Below are positions 16,153-20,975 of a stretch of DNA of 20,975 bases, piece after piece. This stretch comes from Proteiniphilum sp. UBA5267. GTDB lineage: Bacteria; Bacteroidota; Bacteroidia; Bacteroidales; Dysgonomonadaceae. Position numbers and translations under genes: made by a program. The notes under the pieces are model-generated. The model had not been told where the DNA came from. It saw only the letters and a list, made by a program, of their open reading frames with translations, and did not search any database. Location of the stretch: NCBI GenBank assembly GCA_002411515.1, contig DHTF01000032.1:24222-45196 (forward strand), in the 5' to 3' direction. Positions within the stretch are counted from its first letter, which is position 1; every line of letters begins with the position of its first letter.

Positions 16153-16563
16153 ATGAAGAAACAAATTATTCTTTCCTTCCTGTTGTGGAGTCTTCTATTT
16201 GTGTCCGGTACGTTGCCGGGGCAGGCACAGGAGACCAATGATCTTTATGCCATCATTGTGGAATTGACCTTCGATGAGCAGGATCTCGACACCGCCATCG
16301 ACCTGCTGCTGGAAGCACAGATGCTTACGTTGGAAAATGAAGAAGGGTGCATTGTTTACGACGTGCTGCTCAGTAAAGATGTTCCCAACACACTTTTTCT
16401 TTATGAAAGCTACGAGAGTGAGAAGGCCTATAAGATACATGAAAGCAGCAGCCATTATAAAACAATCATTGTTAATAAACTTACTCCGCTGATTAAAAAA
16501 TCGAGGACCACAAAAGTTGTTCCGTTGAACTTGCAGGACGATTTGATGGATGAAGAAATGTAA
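16153..16563 (+). CDS. Exported ABM-fold (quinol monooxygenase-like) protein
   Basis: A 136-residue protein with a signal peptide (MKKQIILSFLLWSLLFVSG, probable cleavage after GQA). Then comes a single ferredoxin-like antibiotic biosynthesis monooxygenase domain. Diagnostic parts are NEEGCIVYDVLLSKDVPNTLFLYESYESEKAYKIHESSSHYK, broken here only for recognition, with the conserved His-rich HESSSH near the end. Most ABM proteins act in the cytoplasm on quinols or aromatic compounds without cofactors; an exported form is less usual, and its substrate is unknown. The start is the ATG at 16153, which gives a normal signal peptide; a GTG 36 bases upstream would disturb it. It is the last gene of the exported trio. 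Confidence 0.8.
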   Translation: MKKQIILSFLLWSLLFVSGTLPGQAQETNDLYAIIVELTFDEQDLDTAIDLLLEAQMLTLENEEGCIVYDVLLSKDVPNTLFLYESYESEKAYKIHESSSHYKTIIVNKLTPLIKKSRTTKVVPLNLQDDLMDEEM

Positions 16564-16603
16564 GAATGGGGGGACAATTAAAGAAATAACTCTTTAAATA
16601 GCG

Positions 16604-16626
16604 GGTGAAAATTCTCGAATTTCGCC
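16604..16626. promoter_or_regulatory. Imperfect palindrome upstream of rex, possible operator
   Basis: GGTGAAAA (from 16604) mirrors ATTTCGCC (to 16626) around a short centre; eight of the eleven position pairs are complementary and two more are G/T. Its centre, about 16615, falls where the -33 box of the rex promoter should be. The half-site GTGAA recalls the Rex consensus, but the half-site spacing (11 bases rather than 6) does not match it. Confidence 0.35.
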
Positions 16627-16636
16627 TAAAAGAACG

Positions 16637-16644
16637 TATCTTTG
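16637..16644 (+). promoter_or_regulatory. Likely -7 element of rex
   Basis: TATCTTTG matches TAnnTTTG and lies 28 bases before the ATG at 16673. No TTTG is present at -33; the imperfect palindrome occupies that position. Confidence 0.55.
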
Positions 16645-16672
16645 TGGACGTTATCGTAAATTGACCGAATGT

Positions 16673-17308
16673 ATGCCCGTTCAGACTGATCCTGCTAAAA
16701 TACCTGAGCCCGCGCTTAGAAGGCTCCCCTGGTACTTATCGTATGTAAAATTATTGAAAAGCCAGGGAGAAGTCATTGTGTCGTCTACACAAATAGCCAA
16801 GAAGATTGATGTTTCTGCATCACAGATAGCCAAAGATTTATCCTATGTCGATGTAAACGGCAAAACAAGAGTGGGGTATGATATCGATGATCTGATCTCA
16901 GTACTTGAGACCTTTCTTGGCTTCAAACAAACCCACAAAGCGGTGGTGTTTGGCGTGGGTAGCCTGGGGGCTGCTTTGCTGTCCGACTCGGGATTGGAAC
17001 AATACGGCCTCAAGATTATCGCGGGATTCGATGTTAAACCATCCATCGTGAATCAGCAAGTACATCATATTCCGGTTTACCATACCAGTGAATTTTTTCA
17101 AAGGAACGAGAAGATAAAAGCTGAAATAGGTATCCTGACCGTACCGCCAGGCTATGCGCAGGAAGTATCCGACTTCATGATCCGCGGGGGCATCAAGGGG
17201 ATATGGAATTTTACTCCTTTCAGAATCCGCGTACCGGAAGGAGTTGTGCTGCAAAATACATCACTCTATGCACACCTTGCGGTCATGTTTAACCGTTTAC
17301 GCTCATGA
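16673..17308 (+). CDS. rex: Redox-sensing transcriptional repressor Rex
   Basis: A 211-residue cytoplasmic dimeric repressor that senses the NADH/NAD+ ratio and commonly controls fermentation and respiratory genes. The N-terminal winged helix (LPWYLSYVKLLKSQGE, STQIAKKIDVSASQIAKDLSYV) is followed by a Rossmann domain with GVGSLG (94-99) and the acidic residue D120 for NAD(H) binding. The C-terminal swap helix is NTSLYAHLAVMFNRLR. In the recognition helix the common QVRKDLS reads QIAKDLS, so an arginine is replaced by alanine. The ATG at 16673 is chosen over an upstream TTG (16661). Its stop overlaps the ATG of the next gene in ATGA, so the two are probably translated together. Confidence 0.95.
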   Translation: MPVQTDPAKIPEPALRRLPWYLSYVKLLKSQGEVIVSSTQIAKKIDVSASQIAKDLSYVDVNGKTRVGYDIDDLISVLETFLGFKQTHKAVVFGVGSLGAALLSDSGLEQYGLKIIAGFDVKPSIVNQQVHHIPVYHTSEFFQRNEKIKAEIGILTVPPGYAQEVSDFMIRGGIKGIWNFTPFRIRVPEGVVLQNTSLYAHLAVMFNRLRS

Positions 17309-17919
17309 AGATTTTTGCGATAGGTCTCAATTACGCATCACACAACAAAGAGATGAAGCGCACGTTTGAAAGCGAGGATCCGGTGCTCTTCATGAAACCC
17401 GATACGGCATTACTCAAGGGAGGTAAGCCTTTTTTTCTGCCTGATTTTTCGGAGGAAATGCACTACGAAACAGAACTGGTGGTAAAAATAAGCCGGTTGG
17501 GGAAAAACATTGCGGAACGCTTCGCCGATCGTTACTACGAAGAGGTTACCGTGGGAATAGATTTTACAGCCCGTGACCTGCAACGGAAACAAAAGGAGCG
17601 GGGACTACCCTGGGAGATCGCCAAGGCCTTCGATAATTCTGCGGCAATAGGATCTTTTATCTCAAAAGAGGAGGCGGGCTGTGTCGAAAAACTTGATTTT
17701 CATCTCGATATCAACGGAAAACTTGTGCAGCGGGGTAACACTGCCGATATGATCTATTCGGTGGATAAGATTATTTCGTATATTAGTCAATTCTTTACAC
17801 TGAAAATGGGCGATTTGATCTTTACCGGTACCCCTGCTGGTGTGGGACCGGTGATGCTTAACGACCATTTACAGGGATACATAGGCGAAAAAAAATTGTT
17901 GGATTTCAGAATAAAATAA
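17305..17919 (+). CDS. Fumarylacetoacetate hydrolase (FAH) family enzyme
   Basis: A 204-residue cytoplasmic enzyme of the FAH/FAHD1 superfamily. These enzymes use a divalent metal to cleave C-C bonds or remove CO2 from small keto acids, for example acylpyruvates or oxaloacetate. Metal-binding residues are visible: E55 and E57 in HYETE and D86 in GIDFTARD; the catalytic K107 sits in WEIAKAFD. The TGTPAGVGP loop near the end is also typical. The length matches FAHD1-like single-domain proteins. It overlaps rex by four bases, which suggests that its role is tied to redox balance, possibly oxaloacetate decarboxylation; that link is inference. Confidence 0.88.
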   Translation: MKIFAIGLNYASHNKEMKRTFESEDPVLFMKPDTALLKGGKPFFLPDFSEEMHYETELVVKISRLGKNIAERFADRYYEEVTVGIDFTARDLQRKQKERGLPWEIAKAFDNSAAIGSFISKEEAGCVEKLDFHLDINGKLVQRGNTADMIYSVDKIISYISQFFTLKMGDLIFTGTPAGVGPVMLNDHLQGYIGEKKLLDFRIK

Positions 17920-17921
17920 AC

Positions 17922-17940
17922 TTGCCCGGCCACAGGGCAA
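17922..17940 (+). other. Short hairpin in the FAH-porV gap
   Basis: TTGCCC (17922-17927) and GGGCAA (17935-17940) form a six-base stem with a seven-base loop in the 42-base gap. No U-tract follows, so it is a poor terminator; an RNA processing or stability role is possible. Confidence 0.35.
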
Positions 17941-17961
17941 TCAATAGTCAATCGATTCAAA

Positions 17962-19122
17962 ATGAACAAAACGACACGTGCTTTTTTGTGCAGCTGCCTT
18001 TTGGTGATGTGGAGCAGTCTGTTACCGGCACAGGAGTATAATCCCATACCGGTGGCCATGCCCTCTTTGCTATTTGCACCCGATGCAAGAGGCGGAGGCA
18101 TGGGAGATATGGGTGCGGCAACAATGCCCGATCTTTATTCACAACACTGGAATGCAGCCAAGTACCCTTTTGTCTCCTCACAGGCAGGAGTGGCACTTTC
18201 CTATACACCCTGGCTGAGCAAACTGGTGAGCGACATACACCTGCTTTATGCTTCCGGATTCTGGAAGCTGGGGGGTGACAACCTCGATGCACTGAGTGCT
18301 TCGTTGCGATACTTCTCCCTGGGCAGCATCGATATTGCCGATATGAATGGTGATTTCTGGCAAACTGTATCTCCCCATGAGTTTGCACTCGATCTTGCAT
18401 ACTCAAGAAGGTTGTCGGAGACCTTTGCCGGCGCCGTAACGCTCAGATATATCCGTGCCGATTACTCCACAGGTAGTGATGAAACAACACCCGGTAATGC
18501 CGTGGCTGCAGATATAGCCGGTTACAACGAATCCTATCTCTCGCTGGGACATTCAGAGGTGCTACTCGGTCTAGGCTTCAACCTCTCCAATATAGGGACT
18601 AAAATCTCATACGACGGCGGCACCAACTCCTATTTTCTTCCTGCAAATGTGAGGCTGGGTGCCTCTCTGGGATACCCTGTGGCTAAAGATCATACCCTTT
18701 CACTTAGTGTGGACATCAATAAGTTGCTTGTTCCCACTCCGCAATTAGCTGTAGAGGGAGAGACAGCTGAAGAGGCACAACAACGCATCGATGATTATCA
18801 GGCTATCTCCTCCTTTTCGGGCCTTTTCAAGTCATTGGGTGACGCACCGCGCGGATTAGAGGAAGAACTGCAGGAGATCATGTGGTCGGTGGGTATGGAA
18901 TACACTTACCTGAATCAGTTCTCCGTGCGAACGGGATATTATCACGAAAACGAATACAAGGGTAACAGGCGTTACTTTACTTTTGGAGCAGGGTTCAGAA
19001 TGAAATCTTTTCAGGTGGACGCTGCCTACCTCATTTCCACCGCCCAGTCGAACCCGTTGGATCAGACCTTGCGACTCTCGTTGGGATTCGACATTGAGGG
19101 CATCAGAAACATAATACGGTGA
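17962..19122 (+). CDS. porV: Type IX secretion system outer-membrane protein PorV (LptO)
   Basis: A 386-residue predicted 14-strand outer-membrane beta-barrel of the FadL-like PorV/PorQ family. PorV receives T9SS cargo from the translocon and delivers it to the PorU sortase at the cell surface. A signal peptide ends near LLPAQ. The mature start has the family signature PSLLFAPDARGGGMGDMGAA, then HWNAAKYPF. Alternating beta-strand patterns run to a terminal LRLSLGFDIEGIRNIIR. The length is close to that of Porphyromonas gingivalis PorV (about 391). The homologue PorQ is a less likely alternative because of the APDARGG start. porU is not adjacent: the FAH gene lies 42 bases upstream and ispF directly downstream. 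The gene is probably in the rex-FAH transcription unit. Confidence 0.88.
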   Translation: MNKTTRAFLCSCLLVMWSSLLPAQEYNPIPVAMPSLLFAPDARGGGMGDMGAATMPDLYSQHWNAAKYPFVSSQAGVALSYTPWLSKLVSDIHLLYASGFWKLGGDNLDALSASLRYFSLGSIDIADMNGDFWQTVSPHEFALDLAYSRRLSETFAGAVTLRYIRADYSTGSDETTPGNAVAADIAGYNESYLSLGHSEVLLGLGFNLSNIGTKISYDGGTNSYFLPANVRLGASLGYPVAKDHTLSLSVDINKLLVPTPQLAVEGETAEEAQQRIDDYQAISSFSGLFKSLGDAPRGLEEELQEIMWSVGMEYTYLNQFSVRTGYYHENEYKGNRRYFTFGAGFRMKSFQVDAAYLISTAQSNPLDQTLRLSLGFDIEGIRNIIR

Positions 19123-19124
19123 CC

Positions 19125-19604
19125 ATGCAGATACGGGTTGGTTTCGGATATGATATGCATCGTTTTGCGGAAGGCCGTGATCTCTGGATTGGTGGAGTGA
19201 AACTTGCTCATTCTAGGGGATTGTCGGGTCATTCCGATGCCGATGTATTGATCCACGCCATTTGCGATGCACTTTTGGGTGCTGCCAACCTACGTGACAT
19301 CGGCTATCACTTTCCGGATACTTCACCCGACTATAAGGATGCCGACAGCAAAATCCTCTTGAGAAAATGCATTTCTTTATTGTACGAGAAGGGATACAGG
19401 GTGGGGAACATTGATTCCACGGTCTGTGCAGAGCAACCAAAGCTGAATCCTTACATACCTGCCATGCAACAGGTGCTGGCTGAACTGATGGGCTTGGATA
19501 GTGATGACATTTCCATCAAAGCAACCACCTCCGAGAAAATGGGATTCGTGGGACGCGAGGAGGGAATCACGGCATATGCGGTAGCTTTAATTGAGAAAAG
19601 ATAA
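19125..19604 (+). CDS. ispF: 2-C-methyl-D-erythritol 2,4-cyclodiphosphate synthase
   Basis: A 159-residue cytoplasmic enzyme of the MEP isoprenoid pathway, active as a trimer. Zinc ligands are visible as D10 and H12 in GYDMH and H44 in DADVLIHAICDAL. The GHSDAD segment (35-40) and the late ATTSEKMGFVGREEGI, which helps bind the CDP part, are diagnostic. The length matches the E. coli enzyme. The ATG at 19125 is chosen; a GTG at 19119 would overlap the porV stop. Only two bases separate it from porV, so cotranscription is nearly certain. Confidence 0.97.
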   Translation: MQIRVGFGYDMHRFAEGRDLWIGGVKLAHSRGLSGHSDADVLIHAICDALLGAANLRDIGYHFPDTSPDYKDADSKILLRKCISLLYEKGYRVGNIDSTVCAEQPKLNPYIPAMQQVLAELMGLDSDDISIKATTSEKMGFVGREEGITAYAVALIEKR

Positions 19605-19611
19605 GTTCACA

Positions 19612-20268
19612 ATGGGGCACTTCAGGTGGTGGCTTCGATGGAAACAATCACGGGGACATGGGGTGCATTCACCCTTTGCTTTCGATTTGATCACCAACGT
19701 GATTTCTGGCCAACACGACTATTCTGCTTTTCAGGATCTCCCGCGCTATTTTGAAACTTTTGACTTGGCTCGTTATGCCCAGCCCCGTTTCAACCAGCTC
19801 TCTTTCCGTTTAATTAATTATTTTAAAGCAAAACGCATTCTTGAGATCAACGCTGCCGAGGGAGTGAATACTTGCTACCTTGTGGCACCCTCATCCGATA
19901 TTCGTTGTACTTGCGTGGTGAGTGGTGGAGACAGGGAGCATACCGGCATCACCAAAATGCTGCCGGAAGATGTTGTAAGCAGATGTGAATATGTGGCGAC
20001 AATGCCACCTGCCGGTTCGGAACCCTACGACGCCATCTTTGTCAACCTGAAAGAACACGAAGGCTTACAAGAGTTTTCTATCGACAGCCTATTACATCTG
20101 AGTCATGAGAATACGTTCTGGGTAATTTATCCAATAAGTAGTACAGAGAGCAAACAATTTTGGACGGCCATCGTTAAAGATAGACGATTCAGTAACACCT
20201 TCGACAGGCGGAAAATTGGCATTGCTTTCTTGCGGCCCTCCTTCTATAAGATGCATTATTGGGTATAA
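19612..20268 (+). CDS. SAM-dependent methyltransferase-like protein
   Basis: A 218-residue protein, seven bases after ispF. The N-terminus, HFRWWLRWKQSRGHGVHSPFAFDLI, is characteristic of a Bacteroidota family annotated as methyltransferase-like; the central strand AKRILEINAAEGVNTCYL (near 74-90) resembles motif I of class I Rossmann methyltransferases, although the usual glycine-rich loop is weak. PYDAIFVNLKE follows in the place of motif IV. No substrate can be suggested and loss of catalysis is possible. The start is the ATG at 19612 because the TTG at 19591 would overlap ispF. It is probably the last gene of the rex-to-methyltransferase unit. Confidence 0.7.
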   Translation: MGHFRWWLRWKQSRGHGVHSPFAFDLITNVISGQHDYSAFQDLPRYFETFDLARYAQPRFNQLSFRLINYFKAKRILEINAAEGVNTCYLVAPSSDIRCTCVVSGGDREHTGITKMLPEDVVSRCEYVATMPPAGSEPYDAIFVNLKEHEGLQEFSIDSLLHLSHENTFWVIYPISSTESKQFWTAIVKDRRFSNTFDRRKIGIAFLRPSFYKMHYWV

Positions 20269-20304
20269 TGGGAGATTAAATAATCTGATAAAAAGTTGTA
20301 TGCG

Positions 20305-20318
20305 TAGAATTCATTCTA
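20305..20318. repeat. Small inverted repeat before the adenosyltransferase
   Basis: TAGAAT (20305-20310) and ATTCTA (20313-20318) are perfect mirror half-sites two bases apart. They sit between a TTG (20296-20298) and a poor -7 candidate, TAAAACTG (20317-20324). It could be an operator or chance in AT-rich DNA. Confidence 0.25.
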
Positions 20319-20357
20319 AAACTGACTGCTAATCACGTCCATTTTAAATTAACAACA

Positions 20358-20918
20358 ATGAAAAAAAGTATTATATACACAAAGACCGGAGATAAAGGTA
20401 CTACCTCACTCGTAGGAGGAACACGGGTGCGGAAAACACATATCCGCCTCGAAGCGTATGGTACCATAGACGAATTGAACAGCTTTACCGGCTGGTTAAA
20501 TTGTGAAGTCACAGAGAAGGAGCACCACGATTTCCTACTTTTCATCCAGCACAAACTCTTCACGGTGGGCTCCTTTCTGGCTACCGAGACCGAAAGCAAA
20601 AAACCCAAAGCTGCCAGCATAATCAGCGACAGCGATATCGCCCGCATCGAAGAACAGATAGACCAGATTGACGCACTGTTACCCCGTCTGAACCGCTTCG
20701 TGCTGCCCGGCGGCAACGAGGCAGCCTCACGGGCTCATATCTGCCGCACAATCACCCGCAGAGCGGAACGTATCGTCTATCGCGTGGCGGAAGAATTCCC
20801 GGTATCGGAGAAGGTGGTAATCTTTCTCAACAGGCTTTCAGACTACTTCTTCGTGCTTGCCCGATTGGAGAGTAACAAAACATCGGAAGAAATATTTTGG
20901 GAACAGGGCGATATATAA
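20358..20918 (+). CDS. PduO-type cob(I)alamin adenosyltransferase
   Basis: A 186-residue cytoplasmic enzyme that transfers adenosyl from ATP to cob(I)alamin to make coenzyme B12. The N-terminal ATP-binding motif is YTKTGDKGTTSLVGG (7-21). This is followed by RLEAYGTIDELNS, FVLPGG (114-119) and the signature RAHICRTITRRAERIVYR (125-142) with the family's conserved Arg, Cys and Glu residues. The length matches the PduO domain alone. It is preceded by an 89-base gap that holds a weak promoter-like region and a small inverted repeat, so it is likely a separate unit. Confidence 0.95.
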   Translation: MKKSIIYTKTGDKGTTSLVGGTRVRKTHIRLEAYGTIDELNSFTGWLNCEVTEKEHHDFLLFIQHKLFTVGSFLATETESKKPKAASIISDSDIARIEEQIDQIDALLPRLNRFVLPGGNEAASRAHICRTITRRAERIVYRVAEEFPVSEKVVIFLNRLSDYFFVLARLESNKTSEEIFWEQGDI

Positions 20919-20928
20919 AAACTTTTCA

Positions 20929-20936
20929 TACATTTG
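20929..20936 (+). promoter_or_regulatory. Likely -7 element for the gene beyond the right edge
   Basis: TACATTTG matches TAnnTTTG just after the adenosyltransferase stop. It points out of the window, and no coding start follows before base 20975. Confidence 0.5.
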
Positions 20937-20975
20937 CGGAAAATTTGAAACGAACAACTAAAGAAAGGATTTTTC

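Noticed and set aside
16604..16626. Classical Rex operator.
   Set aside because: The half-sites are 11 bases apart instead of 6 and lack the outer TT/AA, so it is reported only as a candidate palindrome.
17922..17940. Terminator between the FAH gene and porV.
   Set aside because: The stem has only six pairs and no U-tract; read-through into porV is more likely.
1..20975. A mobile element, defence island, CRISPR array or prophage.
   Set aside because: No transposase, integrase, repeat-spacer pattern, phage gene or flanking repeats were seen; the gene content is chromosomal core and envelope genes.

Overview
The window comes from a member of the phylum Bacteroidota, order Bacteroidales, probably near the Dysgonomonadaceae/Porphyromonadaceae. 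Three things point there. Upstream regions repeatedly carry the Bacteroidota sigma promoter pattern TTTG-N19-TAnnTTTG, with two exact matches around the divergent 11629-11837 gap and another at 1582-1612. Several gene families are typical of the phylum (PorV of the type IX secretion system, DUF4369/DUF5106-type thioredoxin-fold lipoproteins, DUF2851, a Big_5 Ig-like lipoprotein). Ribosome binding sites are weak. No tRNA, rRNA, insertion sequence, prophage or CRISPR array is visible. Coding density is high and no gene-free stretch exceeds about 230 bases.

Layout. 1-480 is the end of uracil phosphoribosyltransferase, with its stop codon overlapping that of a convergent family 2 glycosyltransferase (477-1466, minus). 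1582-4373 is a plus-strand unit: promoter, thioredoxin-fold lipoprotein without a CXXC, and the ComM/YifB AAA+ ATPase. It meets dnaX (4401-6179, minus) tail to tail. 6269-7243 is a DUF5106-type thioredoxin-like lipoprotein with an intact CPTC, closed by a strong terminator. 7345-7939 is a folded leader followed by a small thioredoxin-fold protein that has lost its active-site cysteines, again terminated. 8036-9272 is a uracil permease, which shares a bidirectional terminator with phosphoglycerate mutase gpmA (9409-10158, minus). A MATE transporter (10252-11628, minus) and a DUF2851 protein (11838-13130, plus) diverge from back-to-back promoters. 13290-16563 holds three exported proteins of unknown role (Big_5 lipoprotein, DUF3108 protein, secreted ABM-fold protein). 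16673-20268 holds rex, a fumarylacetoacetate-hydrolase-family enzyme (ATGA overlap with rex), porV, ispF and a methyltransferase-like protein, tightly packed. 20358-20918 is a PduO-type cobalamin adenosyltransferase, followed by a promoter leading out of the window.

How the genes work together. Most are core housekeeping: uracil uptake plus uracil salvage, glycolysis, clamp loading, NADH sensing by Rex, isoprenoid synthesis and cobalamin activation. The envelope theme is strong, with six or seven exported proteins including the T9SS shuttle PorV.

The most interesting signal is inside dnaX. A run of twelve A residues in the mRNA sits exactly where the clamp-loader core (domains I-III) ends. 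Both alternative reading frames hit stop codons within two to four codons after the run. This looks like a programmed slippage site making a short gamma-like product next to full-length tau. Other points worth a look are the folded leader before the degenerate thioredoxin-like gene, an imperfect palindrome at the expected -33 position of rex, and the absence of porU next to porV.
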